A stretch of DNA of 64,000 nt from Caenorhabditis remanei (lineage: Eukaryota; Nematoda; Chromadorea; Rhabditida; Rhabditidae). Both the position numbers and the translations under genes were made by a program. This document shows, piece after piece, positions 24,176-36,900 of this stretch (positions are counted from its first letter, which is position 1; each line of letters opens with the position of its first letter). Location of the stretch: contig NC_071333.1 of assembly GCF_010183535.1 (NCBI RefSeq), positions 6,198,587-6,262,586 on the forward strand, read 5' to 3'. Below the pieces are notes generated by a model. That model was not told where the DNA came from and ran no database searches. It saw only the letters and a program-made list of their open reading frames with translations.

Positions 24176-26934
24176 GGAACCGTTTCAAAACCTAAAAAAT
24201 GTCGTTCTTGACAATACTTCTATGATAAAATGTGTTCTTTAAATTGTGGCTGACTGAAGAATAAATTTATGGAGAGTGAAATATTCAAAAAGTTTTAAAG
24301 TAGTTCTCATTATTTTTTTAAACATAAATTGACCTGATTACCTTTTTATATTTTTCCAGGTTCATTTGTTGTCAAAGTTTAAACAGTCAGAATAGGGTCG
24401 ATTATGTCATGGGAACAAGAACTGATCTCAGACATATGATTTCTGCAAAAGAACAAGGAACATTCTTCTAATTAAATCGAAAATGAACCTGCTTCGGTTT
24501 TTCCAATAGTTTTTTGTTGTTATTTTGTCAATAAAAAAACCTTGTCTACCAACAAAACAGTTGTTTTTGTGTACTCTACACTCATTTATTTGTAGAGAGT
24601 GATGTGTGAAATGTGAATCTGGGAGGGATGAAACGAACGGGAGAATAGTGATCATTGTTACAATGATCCAATAGAAAATTTTTGAAATTCTGGGAAAAAT
24701 TGAGGTTCTCAAAAGAATATTCTATATAAATAAGTGGTTCTAATTGTTTTTGATTTCATTTTTTCTACTCAAGTGGTTAACTCCCATGGTGATACAAAAT
24801 ATGTATCCTTTATGTCTTTCACACGTAGGTTGTTTCCACATGAAAAGATTATATGCATACTCTTTGATCTTCGTTTATAGAAAAAAAGACATGTGCTCCA
24901 TACAAATCTTCATTTTTTCATGCCTACTACCAATTCTAATCTCATTATCAGGTCATTCTCTGATTCCTATCATTTGGTTGGCTGAATTTTTTTTGGGGAG
25001 ACTTTTCCTATTAAGAAAACATTCTGAGTGGCTACTTAAGTTAGAGTAATAAATTTATAGCTACTTTTAAAATTGTAATTGACTTCTTTGAATATAAAGT
25101 TATTATGACAAAAAAATTCAACCTATTTCAGAATGACCAATAAATTGAGAACTTTTGAAATCTTTGAGCAGTCATTTTCTCGAAATATATGAATTATTCA
25201 AAGTATTCTGCTACTAACACAAATTTATATCCACTATTAGAAGGGGTGTCCTGAATATTTCATAGTGGTCATGACTCTCATGAATCTCTTTTTTCACAGG
25301 ACTTGCAAAACGTCATCTATATTCCAGCAAGTGGTGTTTATTTTTCCGAAATCTACTGATTTGATATAAAAAAGGAAACTGAATGTTCTATGAATTGCTC
25401 CGCCCAGATTTTGTATTTGACTTCAAAGAACGTTTTTGCATTGTCGGGAAAAGTTAAATAATTAACTACAACCTAGCGAAATTTCAAAGTCTTATTTCTC
25501 ATATCTCAGAGCCAGCGAACTTTTTAATATTTTCAAAATATTACCTGTAGTTTTTCAGGACAGGTGTAATTTTATCAAAGATCTGTTAATCTCTTCCAAC
25601 GAAAACAAAGTGTATTCAATACATCTTCGGATTAAGTTCTAGTAACCATAAATGCTTCTATTCTTTTTTTCCAAGAACTTCATTTTTTTCTTGAAAAAGC
25701 AAATCAGATTTACATTAGTTCAGTCGATTTCTTTTGATGAAACTCTAGAAGTATTGTCATTTTGTATTTCATTTTTTGAACCAATTGATCATTGTCCTAG
25801 ACTAGTATGATAATACATTGACAAGGGTTCACTTATTGTTTACTTGATATGAATTTCAAATTGAATTTTTTTGACATAAAGATTTAGATAAATGAGGAAG
25901 TTAAAATTTTTTAAGTAAGTCCAAAAAGTAAAATTCTTCACTTTCAATCTACAGAATTTCTTCTTAAATGCCTTTTGAACGGTTAACTTTTTATGATTAC
26001 CATACGAAAAAAATAAATTCGATTCAGCTTTTTTCCGGGAAAATGCAAAATTAGGCGGTGGTCTCTGCCCGTATTTATTATCATAAATCTTAATCTTTTT
26101 TATTCAGGTGGTCATGTGTAAATGAACGGCAAACTCTAGTGACATCATATTAGCTCACTGTGGATCGTTTTCCGATTTTTTTTCTTTGAAACTATGAACT
26201 ATTTTTGAAAGTCACGGTTTTCTCAAACAACATACTTTTTATGATTTGTGCAACATTCCCAGCTTTGTTATGGATCTTCGATATCGTTTCATATTTTCTC
26301 CATCTCATAGCTTCAATCTTATTATAACAACATAATTCTCGTAGACATATGATTCACCTCATTAGAATAAAACTATTCCCAGAAGTTTTCTTTGTTGACA
26401 TGTCGGCATTTTCTTGCTCATAGCTTATTACTACTTATAAGTTTGTCTACTTTACTCCTTCAATCTCATAGTGGTTTGATCTTCATGAGAACAAAAAAAA
26501 AGAGAGGGAGAAAAAAGATAGGGCAGGTGCTATGGAAACATCCAATGGATTTGTGAAAAAAACGCCTATTGATAATAAAATGTATTGTGTGAATGTCACT
26601 CCAAACTTACTCTCAGGTTGCTCTTCTCTTTTTTATCTTTTTTTTCATATATTCCATAATCCATCTGATGTGATAAACCGTCATCATACTCACACACACG
26701 TTTTCAGAACAAATAATACTTTTCCTCCATTTACATCCGTCTCCTCTTGGTGCCCTTTTTCTGCTCCAGAATCCCATTATTCGTTGTGCAGAGCATTCTT
26801 CGATTGCTTTTTCTGGTGACATCCAAAAAGATATATTTCTTCTTGTTGTTCCAGGCATCTTCTTCTTCACATTCTTCTTGTCAAAACAATCTTTATTGTA
26901 GGGAAATATTTAAAGGAAAAAAGTAAGTTTACAG
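24176..26934. other. AT-rich intergenic sequence, no gene seen
   Basis: Downstream of the PLC-X poly(A) signal. No splice-linked coding segments were found on either strand. Open frames such as 24744-25049 and 24428-24712 are hydrophobic AT-rich readings without donors or acceptors that join them to anything. Confidence 0.5.
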
Positions 26935-27306
26935 GAAGAAAAAGGGTATTTCCGGTTTTCAAAAGTTAGGTGAATTCGTGTTAGTTTTTGAAATTCGAAA
27001 AAATTCGGAATACTAGAAATAGCTCAAATTCAAGATTTCGAAGATCAATATTAAATATGAAAAATTCAATTACCAGCAGCTGAAATAAATTCTTGTTCCG
27101 TCAGATCGGTTATCTGATAATGTTATGAAAAACTTTCTAGAAAATCTGAAATTTATTCTCAAAACATTTTGAATATAAAACTAGTTCGAATCAAAATCAC
27201 ATCTTCAAATTTGGAAGGCTTCTTTCTACATAAAAAAGAGTTTCAAAAATAATTCTAACACAAAAATTCACTAAACTTCCTGGTTTCAACCGGAAATACT
27301 CTTTTC
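26935..27306. repeat. MITE-like element with TATTTCCGGTT ends
   Basis: Left end AAAAAGGGTATTTCCGGTTT (from 26938) and right end ..CAACCGGAAATACTCTTTTC (about 27287-27306) are inverted copies. The similarity continues inward (GTGAATT, GTGTTAG, TTTTTGAAA in the same order on both arms) for about 60-70 bp. Total length about 370 bp, AT-rich centre, no coding capacity. Confidence 0.55.
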
Positions 27307-27820
27307 TTTCTACTATTGTGTTGTTCCGTAGTAATTTTGTTGTAACCTCTCATTTGATTTCTGCATGACGTTTGTATATTCGATCTCTCGCATTAGTTCG
27401 GGTGTGAAATATCATTTTCTCACATTCTCAAAGTTCATTCTGTGCATTGGACAGCTGTCCGAGCATAACTGAAATCTCACGTTCACTTGGAAATTTGAAA
27501 CGTCAATGTACTTGTTTCATTTTGTTTCAACAGAGGTTGAGAGAAAAGTTAAGTGAATTTCTTTGGTTTGATTCTAATACATTTGATACAAATATGTCAG
27601 TCATCGTCTTTTCGGGATAAAAAAATCCTGCGGAGCCAGAGAAAAATTGATGGTTTCTGAGGAAATCTCCATATTTCTAGTACACTCTTTTCTTGCTCTC
27701 ATCATTTCCTATTCATAGCGGTTTTCCTCGTTTTGCGTCCATTTCCTGGTTTTTAAGGGGGGAGGACAGAGGCAAAGGACCATAGAAATAGAGTTTCCGG
27801 TGTTTGCAGGAAGAAAACTG
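27307..27820. other. Spacer between MITE and large palindrome, nothing recognised
   Basis: AT-rich single-copy-looking sequence. The last 70 bases (GGGGGGAGGACAGAGG..) are purine-rich. No gene or RNA recognised. Confidence 0.4.
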
Positions 27821-29552
27821 ACATGGAATGTACTTCTGTTGCCCCCCCTAAAGTACCAATTTTTTTGCTCATTCGATGAGTTTTCCCGAGAGAAAATGAC
27901 CCATAAAGGGTTTTCCTGTGACGTGACCTCGTTTTTGAGAAATTGAGATTTTTCAAAAAATGCAATTTTTTCGAAAAATTTTTTTCATTAATTTTTTTCA
28001 TTATTTTCCTGGTTTGTTCAAAAAAAGAGTTTAGAACATAATTATAGCAAATTTTATGTAGTTTTTGACTAAAATATGAAACTTTTGAAAAAATAATTTT
28101 TTGGTCCTGAAAAAGGTAAAAATGTGACACCCTCCAAAAAAAAAATTTTTTTTTCGAGAGCGGCAGAGGTGACATATATGTGGTAAGAAAGTACAACTCA
28201 TCTGGATCATTTTTCCATATAGCACTATAGTCGCTTCCAGTTGAAAATTAAGGAAAAAATTGCTGTGAAAATTTTCATTTTTCAAAAAAATGTGACATGT
28301 CAGAAATGAGTTCGAATTTCTAACATTGAATAAGTTTCAATGAAAATCTTTTCAGAATAAAGATTTTCAGATTGTATTCCATGATTTTCAAACAAAAAAG
28401 TTCATCCCAGTAGACTTCTCTTGTCATAACACTCGCTCAAATATTGCAAGTTTTTCATATGGTGGAAATTCAATTGCTCATAACTCCTCTAAAACTGAAG
28501 CAAACAGGCTCAAAAACGCTGAAAAATTTAAAAATAATTCATGCTTCTCAAAAATCATAATTGGGTTGTTTTTCCAAAAATTATTTTTTTCGACTTTTGA
28601 TAAGGGGGGACCACATGAAATTTTTCCAGAAACTTGAAAAATTTTTTTTTTGAAAACAACTTAAAACTAGTGTATAAACAAGAATAGATGCTAAAAACCG
28701 TTAATTTGGGTTGTTTTCAAAAAAAAAAAATTTTCAAGATTCTGGAAAAATTTCATGTGGTCCCCCCTTATCAAAAGTCGAAAAAAACAATTTTTGGGAA
28801 AACAACCCAATTATGATTTTTAAGAAGCACTAGTTATTTTTAAGTTTTTCAGCGTTTTTGAGCCTGTTTGCTTCAGTTTTAGAGGAGTTATGAGCAATTG
28901 AATTTCCACCATATGAAAAAACTTGCAATATTTGAGCGAGTGTTATGACAAGAGAAGTCTACTGGGATGAACTTTTTTGTTTGAAAATCATGGAATACAA
29001 TCTGAAAATCTTTATTCTGAAAAGATTTTCATTGAAACTTATTCAATGTTAGAAATTCGAACTCATTTCTGACATGTCACATTTTTTTGAAAAATGAAAA
29101 TTTTCACAGCAATTTTTTCCTTAATTTTCAACTGGAAGCGACTATAGTGCTATATAGAAAAATGATCCAGATGAGTTGTACTTTCTTACCACATATATGT
29201 CACCTCTGCCGCTCTCGAAAAAAAAATTTTTTTTTTGGAGGGTGTCACATTTTTACCTTTTTCAGGACCAAAAAATTATTTTTTCAAAAGTTTCATATTT
29301 TAGTCAAAAACTACATAAAATTTGCTATAATTATGTTCTAAACTCTTTTTTTGAACAAACCAGGAAAATAATGAAAAAAATTAATGAAAAAAATTTTTCG
29401 AAAAAATTGCATTTTTTGAAAAATCTCAATTTCTCAAAAACGAGGTCACGTCACAGGAAAACCCTTTATGGGTCATTTTCTCTCAGGAAAACTCATCGAA
29501 TGAGCAAAAAAAATTGGTACTTTAGGGGGGGCAACAGAAGTACATTCCATGT
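27821..29552. repeat. Near-perfect 1.73-kb palindrome (foldback element)
   Basis: Left arm about 27821-28660 and right arm about 28710-29552 are reverse complements, with only isolated differences (for example C/T at the TTTTTCCATATAGC versus TTTTTCTATATAGC site, and at TTTTCCCGAGAG versus TTTTCCTGAGAG). They are separated by a 49-base unique spacer. The same 84-residue frame can be read in mirror image on both arms (28031-28285 minus, 29087-29341 plus), which is a consequence of the repeat and not a protein. The outer ends are ACATGGAATGTACTTCTGTT and its complement. No transposase. A transcript would form a hairpin of about 840 bp. Such high arm identity implies a young insertion or arm-to-arm gene conversion. 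Confidence 0.96.
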
Positions 29553-32500
29553 GAGCTTTGTGCTTTTTTCGCTTTATTAAATTTATTGTAAAGAAAATAA
29601 TCAATTGAACTGACATAAGTCTAGGTGACTCTACTAGACACTCCTACCTCATTGTCATTTCAACAAGTAATCCTTTGAAATAGTTATTTTCCTGTTTTCT
29701 CTCTTTGCTAATCTACAGTAATCCCTCAGAAATAATGAGTTGTGCAAAAAAGAACGTTAATTGAATTTCGTTTTTTCAACCAAGCTCTTTCTATTCTCTA
29801 GAGAAATTTTATTGGGCAGGAAGTGCGCTTCTTGTTTCAAAGCCATTACCACTTCTTAATCGAGCCACTCTTTTTCCATTAGCTTTTTTTCTTTTTTTGC
29901 TCGTTCTGTGTTTGAGCGAAACTTGTTCGAAAAGAAAGTTAGCATACCCGATTTCACGAATAATTCTTTTTAATGACCGAACTAAAGAATCTGAGGAAAA
30001 AAACTCTGAAGGAAGTGACTCTCGATGTTTTTGCTTTTCGTTTTCAAAGAAGGATTTGCTAGCTTCAGTTTATGGCGAAAAGAAGAAAAAAAGAAGAAGA
30101 AAAGAAAGAAGAAAAGAAAACAATGAGAGACTTGGGAAAGAACTTGTCCTCGTTTTTTGTCTGAATTGTAGCAGTAGAAGTCATCGAAGAATAGAAAACT
30201 CACAAAAAGATAGTTAACTTGATTTTTTATATTTTTTCTTTTGCTCCATTTTTGTCCTGATCTCTGTTATTCAAGTTTTTATCAAATTTATCCATAAGAC
30301 ATTCATTGTTTAGTATTCCTGGTTGGACAACAGATGAAAATTTTTTCAAACATCAAACGCCAGGCGTCATGAACATGAAATGGATGAGAGATTGATCCAG
30401 TGAGCTCTCCTCGGCAAGGGGGGGGGGGCAAATTGATGCGTCACTTGTTTAAATTTCTTCATTGAATTTTTTGACATTATAGTCTTTACTGTCTGTCCAA
30501 ATCCAAAACTCCATCTCAGTTTCATGTTTGTTGACATTCTCGAAAATTCAAATTCTGGTACGATGGACTTTCGTTTTCCCAAAACTCTCAGATTTCTTCC
30601 ATACGTTCTTTTTCCATGTATTCTTTGTATCCCATAGCCCCATAACAAACGGAGAAAAACTTCTTCACGTTTTACGTCAATAATAAAAGAACTCAGTTTT
30701 TGAAAGGTGCACTTAAAGAATATTGCTCAATTGTTCAAGACCAAAGAATTTGGGAATGGAGTATTGAGTTAGTTGTGCCTCATTTCTTGAAAAGAAAGAG
30801 AAAAGTTCTTCATTTTCTCTCTTTTTTTTTCAACTTTTTCTTTTTTTTTCGCCTTCTCTTCCAATATTATCAACTTGTTTTTGCTCTAGCTCCATGCCTC
30901 AGCTCCAACTAACTAATACATCAAATTAGACCAACTGTTATTATTGTGTGGGTGTCATTAGTGGCTTTTTACATTCCTCAGAGTCACTGCTTTCCCGGAT
31001 CGTAAACAATGTATTTTTTTCTTTATTGATAGGTTTTGGTCTGGTTTGTGAAGATAATTTAAAGATAGCTTATTTTTAACACTCTTACAAGTATGGATTG
31101 GAAATGTACGTTGAAAAAAATTCCTTGTATTTTTAAAAAAGGAAGAAAAGTTTTGGCTCATCTTATTTCCTTATTTTTCCCCAATGTCAAATCTACTATT
31201 CCCAACGGAAAACAAAAAAACTATGTAGACGAAAATGCACATGTACATACAACTATTTGAACAGCCGCGTATTTACATTTCAAAGCTTTACTGCCTCCTT
31301 GCTCTTCCTCCTCTACTAAACCATAGATCTAAATTTTCATTGTGTGGGGTCTCATCGCTTTGAAATTTCACTTTTTTCGGATTTCAAAATGTTTATTTAT
31401 ATTTATTTTTGTAGAATGACTCTCCAACTATTTGCTTTTCGAGTTATGATTCAACGGAGTTTCATGCTCTTATCATCTATTCTAGCGGTTTATCAAAAAA
31501 CCTCAACCTCTCAAATACCCCGCGTGAAACTCAGAAACTGCCAAAACCATGCACAATCATAGATCACATTTCTGATTCACTATCTCTTCTCATTTCTTAT
31601 TCCTTCGTTTTCCCAGCCGTTTTCTGCTTATTTACTCCTGATTCTTTCATTTATTCCATCCAAGGAAAATGAGAGAAAGCAATCAAAGGCGCGTAAAAAA
31701 GCTTGGGAGGAAATTAAAAACAAATCAGGTTTGCTCCCTACTCTCATTACATCACTTGTCTCCCCCACGGGCATTTTTTCCACATTTTTTCGTTTTCTTC
31801 TTCTGCTTCTGCTCATGATCTCTGTCTCTGGAGAGAAGAAGTCAAAGAAGACAAAAGGATGAGCGAAAAATGGCAGGCGGAAAAAAAAACTATGTGGAGA
31901 AGCACTTGATGGAAGAGAGAATAGACATCACTTCAGGCATACACCCCCATTCTCTGCACATTATTAGAAAGATAGGAAATCAAAGTTTTAAGAGGTCCTG
32001 GAAGACAGAAAACTACATATCTCAACGACTAATCCTCTCTTCTTGAGATTAAGATTTGTTCGTTCGGTTTTTAATTCAAACAAGACTAGATTTCGATGGT
32101 GCGAATAGATGGAGTAAGGTGCAATAAGCGGATTTAGTTCTGACAAGCAAGAAAAACTCAATCATCTTTGAAACAAGTTTGAATATTTTACAGAGTCCAC
32201 TCCAACTTTATTTTTTCTTTTCTAATCTATCATGAAGAGAATAAAATTGGGCTCTTCTATGATGCTATCCCAAAGTTCAAGCATTAGAAATTAGAAGATA
32301 GGGGGGTCAAGTGTCTCTAATTTCCATGATTTCTGATCAAGTTTCTCTCGAGGAGCAGAGGAGCCAAGGAAATTAAATTACTCTTTGTTTTTGGCAGCTT
32401 CTGGTAGTTTTCCTCTTGGTATACTGTAGTTTGGCACGTCCTTTGTCTTACCTAAGACTTGTTCTACGTACCTATATCTTCTCATTCTCATTCCCAATTC

Positions 32501-33476
32501 CAAAAATTCCTAGAAACCCTTTTGTTCGGTTCTTTAGTTTTCACTTTTCCACTTTTTTCGAAAGAACCAAACTCTTCGCTAGTACCACTCCATATTTTTT
32601 CTATTTTACTCAAAAGGACCACTACGTCATACTTTTTTTCCAACCACTTTTTTCTTGCTACTGCTTCTTCTTCTTCCATTTTCTACTAAGCTCATCATGC
32701 TGCACTCCATTTTTGAAATTGCTGTGGTCTTCGTGAGAAAGTGTTTTTACGTAGTCGTCATCAATTGCATCTGCTCTTCACTATAAACTTGCATGCAGGT
32801 GCTTTTGTGGTTGTAGTTGTAATAAAATTCAATTCTTACACGGAAGTTTAGTCAAACCTATTTTGAGGAAACTAGATATAATCAATTCATTGGACATATT
32901 CTGGAGAAAGAAGAACGCCGAAAACAAAACAACGATTTCTCCTGCCAAACAAGATGACATCTTCAGTCGGACCCTCTCAAGAAGTCGAGTCTTTCTACAT
33001 AAGACTCACCAAAAAAATTCGTTCGTATTTTAATTTATTTTGTTTTTGTTCCTATTCCCATTGTTCGAGAGAAAAACCGTAGAACCAGCAAGAACTAGGA
33101 AGTAGAAAAAAGAGAGGCTAGGCTACTCGCTATATTTTCATTCTCATCCTTCAGCTTTCTTATTCAATTTTATCTTCAGCAGTACCCCCCGGACCACGCC
33201 TTTTCCGGCTCCCTATCCATCTTTTCCAGACCCTCTTTTCCCTCCCACTCTTTTCATTTTCCATTTTTCAATTTTTAGTGAAGAAGACAAGCCTCTTGAA
33301 AAAATGAACCTGATTGAAAAAATAGAACAAATGGAGCCGGAAGTCTTATCTTTTTTGCGAATTTTTCCACGTTTCTTAGTCTAATAAAATCATAAAATTC
33401 CTATTCCATCAAACGCATTGCAGAAACTTCTTATCACATTTTTTGCTCCACGTCAAAGCGCGTCTCACCGACAAAG
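29553..33476. other. Gene-poor AT/CT-rich region before cah-3
   Basis: No gene recognised. It includes an 11-G tract (30418-30428), long pyrimidine stretches (32.4-32.7 kb, 33.1-33.3 kb), and open frames that simply follow those tracts. The last 60 bases contain an acceptor-like GCATTGCAG (33414-33422) that is the likely SL1 site of cah-3. Confidence 0.5.
30418..30428 (+). repeat. Poly-G tract, 11 G
   Basis: Run of 11 G (..CGGCAA then 11 G then CAAATTG) in otherwise AT-rich sequence. Confidence 0.9.
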
Positions 33477-34373
33477 ATGACCGGGCATTGGAGCTACTGT
33501 GATGATGATGAATGTGGTAAGTCACAACAAGTCGTCAATTTTATTCAATGATACATGTTTGTAGGGCCAAACCGTTGGCCTACCGGTCAACATCAATCCC
33601 CAATTAACATCGACTTGGGAGAAGTTGAACGTAAGGATACCCATGATGGAATCAAGTTTGTGAACTATGACCATCCTATCCAAGGGGATATTGTGAACAA
33701 TGGGCATTCAGGTAAATACAGCTGTTTTCGAGAATTCATAATTGGTTTGTTTTTTCACTTTTTAGTTCAAATGACCCCGGAACTTCGTTCGGAGCACCCG
33801 GAAATTTATGGAGGTGGCCTTGATCAAGTCTACCGTCTTGTTCAATATCACTTCCATTGGGGAGAGAATGACAACGAGGGATCGGAGCATACTCTTGGTG
33901 GGCTCCGCTATCCGGCTGAGCTCCATTTGGTACACCAGGGAGTTGAGGATCCCGGAAAACTTGCTGTTGTTGGTGTTTTTCTCCAAATTGGAAAAGAGGG
34001 AAAAGCTTTGTCGAATGAGGAACGCGTTCTTGGACAACTTCGTAACCCGGAAACTGTGACTCGTATTGAGAATGTGAAACTTTCGGAGAAGTTGCCAAAT
34101 AATAGAAGATCCTTTTGGAGGTAAGATTACTTGCATAGCAACAGTTTCCTAGAAAACAAATAAATTGTTTCCAGATACGAAGGATCACTTACCACCCCAC
34201 CATGCTCCGAGATTGTCACTTGGACTATCTTCACCGAGCCAGTTACAGTAACCCATGACCAACTCGAGCTCTTCCGTCAAGTACAAGACATCGACAAACG
34301 TCCGATCAAGAAGAACTACCGCCCGACCCAAAACTTGAATGACCGCAAGATTGTTCACATTGTAGCCAACTAA
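33477..34373 (+). CDS. cah-3: Alpha-class carbonic anhydrase (246 aa, four exons)
   Basis: Exons: 33477-33516, 33565-33711, 33766-34120, 34175-34373. Starts MTGHWSYCDDDECGPNRWPTG and has no signal peptide, so it is a cytosolic enzyme interconverting CO2 and bicarbonate. Complete alpha-CA hallmarks: QSPINI, zinc ligands H91 and H93 (QYHFHWG) and H116 (AELHLVH), SEHTLGG, and LTTPPCSE..W near the end. Length and residues fit a catalytically competent single-domain enzyme. From memory it is nearly identical to C. elegans CAH-3 (K05G3.3, 246 aa), hence the symbol. Poly(A) signal AATAAA at 34607-34612. No neighbour suggests a shared pathway. Confidence 0.95.
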
Positions 34374-35172
34374 CTAGACTCCATGAATTGGAAAAATAAC
34401 TAATTTGCCAAATGAAACTGTATGGTCCCAATCTTAATTTGCCATGTTCCGAAACCCTGTTTTCCCTTTCCCACCCAGCCCGATGTACTTTTCTCTTCTA
34501 TGTAGTCGTTCGCGATTTCTGCCAAATCACTGCAATACTCTAGCTATTGACACGAAACCCATGGGTTCCAACTACAATTCCATCTTTTGAATTTTGCTAT
34601 ATACTTAATAAAAAGATTTTAGTTCCTCGTTTCGTTTTCCAGAGAGAATTGAATGTATTGCAACCGACACGTCACTCAATTTCACAACTGACAAGTGTGC
34701 GTACGTATGTGTCAGGATTTGAATGAGAGATTGCTCAATAAAAAAAAATGGGCAGTTGAGTGACACTGGATAGGAAACGAATATGTCGAAAACCCCTTAG
34801 GGGTTGAAAGCGAAAAAAACGAAATGAATTTTTTTCGAAGATATTTGTTTTCAAGCACTTAAGCAACAAAAAACATCTTGATGAATACCCAAATTATTGA
34901 TTTCTACAATCACTAGCATTTGAAACCGTTCTCAAATAGTTATCAAAAAGTTGAAGCGTTTGCGATTATCCTGCGAAACTTTCAGTTTTTAAACCACATA
35001 AAACAGAAAGAGCGGTTGGAAATTTTTTTAAAGTCACTTGCCACGTATATTTGAGAAAAAATAAATCATACCACATAATAACATAGATAATAGATAATTC
35101 CACCATAAATTAATGAAACAAAGAGTTAAATTGATTGTGATCCAAAAGACAGTTAGATGTAATCACAGCCAA
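34374..35172. other. 3' region between cah-3 and the minus-strand gene
   Basis: cah-3 3' UTR to about 34.63 kb, then AT-rich spacer and the 3' end of the convergent minus-strand gene. A perfect small hairpin, AACCCCTTAGGGGTT (34791-34805), lies between them; its function is unknown. No other gene seen. Confidence 0.45.
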
Positions 35173-35910
35173 CTAACGTCTACATCTGCGTGAAACTCTT
35201 TGCGGGATTTCTTTTTCTGGACGTTGGCGCAATTTTTTTGGGTTGAACCAGCCATGAATTTCCAAGAGTTGGACGACTGGAAAGTTAGCATATTTCAATT
35301 ATCTCACATTCAGTAGGAATTTTCTATTCTAACCTATTTAAAATAATCAAAAAAAGTTTTTGCGTTTGTTCTCAGTATTTTTTTCGGTAAGAAGTGAATG
35401 TCTTATAACATTTTTTAAAACTTACGATAATCAACAGTCTCTCTTTGGGTGATGTACTGGCTATCCATGCGAACGATTTGATAGAGACGGTGCAGAATCC
35501 ACAACCGACCAGCATACGTTTTTCTCTCTGGTTTGGGCAGATAGAGAACCACTTTCAGAATGTTTGACGGCATATAGGCCATGTTGCGCAGAGTTGTGAG
35601 CCGGGATGGTTCTACATTCTTTTTTAGGATATCCACAACTGAAGAAAAAAAGTAACAAAAAGAGCAAAACTCCAAAACTTACTGTTCAACAGTTTCTCTC
35701 GCGATTTTAGGGAGGTCTTCTCAACAACCATCGATGAAACTTTTTCGATGATCCCCTTGTCGCTGAATAGCAGCATTGTATTCTCTGAATAGACATGGCT
35801 ATCACTTACTCGGAAGTGCACAAGAAAGGGTTTCTACCAGGAATTGATCCGATCAGATGGGAAGGAGTTTCCTGCATACGAGCAGTGTACCTTCTCATGA
35901 ATTCAATCAT
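35173..35910 (-). CDS. Unrecognised conserved-looking protein (165 aa, four exons, minus strand)
   Basis: Exons in transcript order: 35910-35810, 35762-35683, 35638-35426, 35276-35173. The three introns are 47, 44 and 149 bp with GTAAGT donors and TTCAG/TTCCAG acceptors, and all phases close to a single 165-codon frame with TAG at 35173-35175. That consistency is the evidence for a real gene. The protein starts MIEFMRRYTARMQ, has a middle helical segment with NPFLCTSDDKGIIEKV, KSREKLLNIVDILKKNVEP and KTYAGRLWILHRLYQIV, and ends in a basic tail (RVSRRCRR). There is no signal peptide or clear membrane segment. I do not recognise the family. Downstream extension is closed by the stop; an additional 5' exon cannot be excluded. 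Confidence 0.65.
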
Positions 35911-36886
35911 CGATTAAAAGTGGAACTGATTCTCAGCGGAAGAATATACGGAATAGTGCAAGTAGGGCCGTCGCGGGGTGATAAAAACGGAAAACCGTTG
36001 AGAGCCAGGCAATAAAAGCGACCTTTTTTTCTATTTCGATTGTATCGTTTTGAGAACTGCAAAAAGAGAATTGTTGAGATGGGAAATGTAGAAGTAGTAT
36101 ACGTGTTGCAAGTACAACGCAGCAAATCAATATGCAAAGTGTGGGAAATTAACAAAAAAGGTAAATATGCATGTGGCGAACAATTGTTTTTCAATGTTGA
36201 AATTAGATTCTGGTCATCACATATGCAGATAATCTAGCGAAAAGAAATTATAACCAGTGAGATGAATAAAAGAAGTATAAATAAATTTTCAAAAAGACAA
36301 TGTCTACTTTTGAATGTACAGAAAAAACTTTCAAAACCGCAATAAAACAAATTCACAATCAGAGTGTTTACTCGAGCACTCAGAATCTTAATTCAAATGA
36401 GCTAATATAAAACAGATACGCGAGTCATCTGAGCTCGCGGATTAGAGCAGCAGACAGTCTGCACGGATAAGATTATAATTGCAAGTAAAATAATGAGGTA
36501 CGCGTCTTTCGAATAAAAAATAAACCAAATGGCTACACAGCTCGAATGTACAAAAAAGTATGGAGTTGGAAACAACAATAAATGTTGCGAAAAGTTTGAA
36601 ATAAATAAATACCCTGTTGATGATGACATTAAAAAAATATTTAAAAGTAATATAAATTTTAACAACAATTCACATGATAAACTATTCAATTCTAAAAAGA
36701 ATCTTATCCAAAACGTCGAACTATATTGTGCTATTTGATATTTGAAAGCCAAATAACGAATTGTCGTCTTCAACGTCTTCCAACTCAACAATAACACTGC
36801 GAGGATCACTCATGAAGCACTCTCACGTGAAGATATGAAAGTGGGCATTTCACTCTTCCGCTCTCCACGCTTCCTCCTCAACAACC
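35911..36886. other. Intergenic, no gene seen
   Basis: AT-rich. A 135-codon minus frame (36402-36809) and a 69-codon plus frame (36529-36738) overlap in very AT-rich DNA. Neither has splice partners, and the overlap argues that at least one is fortuitous. GC-rich bits near 36430-36470 (including GCAGACAGTCTGC) can form small hairpins. Confidence 0.4.
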
Positions 36887-36900
36887 GTTTCTATGGTGGC
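36887..36900 (+). promoter_or_regulatory. X-box-like motif, copy A
   Basis: GTTTCTATGGTGGC resembles the RFX/DAF-19 X-box (GTTNCCATGGNAAC) in its left half but is poor on the right. It lies in a 50-base context about 70% identical to the one around 38913 (TCACTCTTCCGCTCTCCACG versus TACTCTCGCGCTCACCACG). Possible duplicated promoter segment; weak as an RFX site. Confidence 0.25.

Noticed and set aside
24744..25049. 101-codon hydrophobic frame
   Set aside because: AT-rich, no conserved motif, no plausible promoter or exons around it.
28031..29341. Two mirrored, near-identical 84-residue open frames
   Set aside because: They are the same stretch of the palindrome read from each arm; low-complexity, no splice sites, no family resemblance.
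34791..34805. AACCCCTTAGGGGTT hairpin followed by an A/T-rich run
   Set aside because: Resembles a bacterial terminator but lies between two eukaryotic genes; no role can be argued.
36402..36809. 135-codon hydrophobic open frame on the minus strand
   Set aside because: Very AT-rich, overlaps an open plus-strand frame, no splice partners; hydrophobicity follows from T-rich codons.
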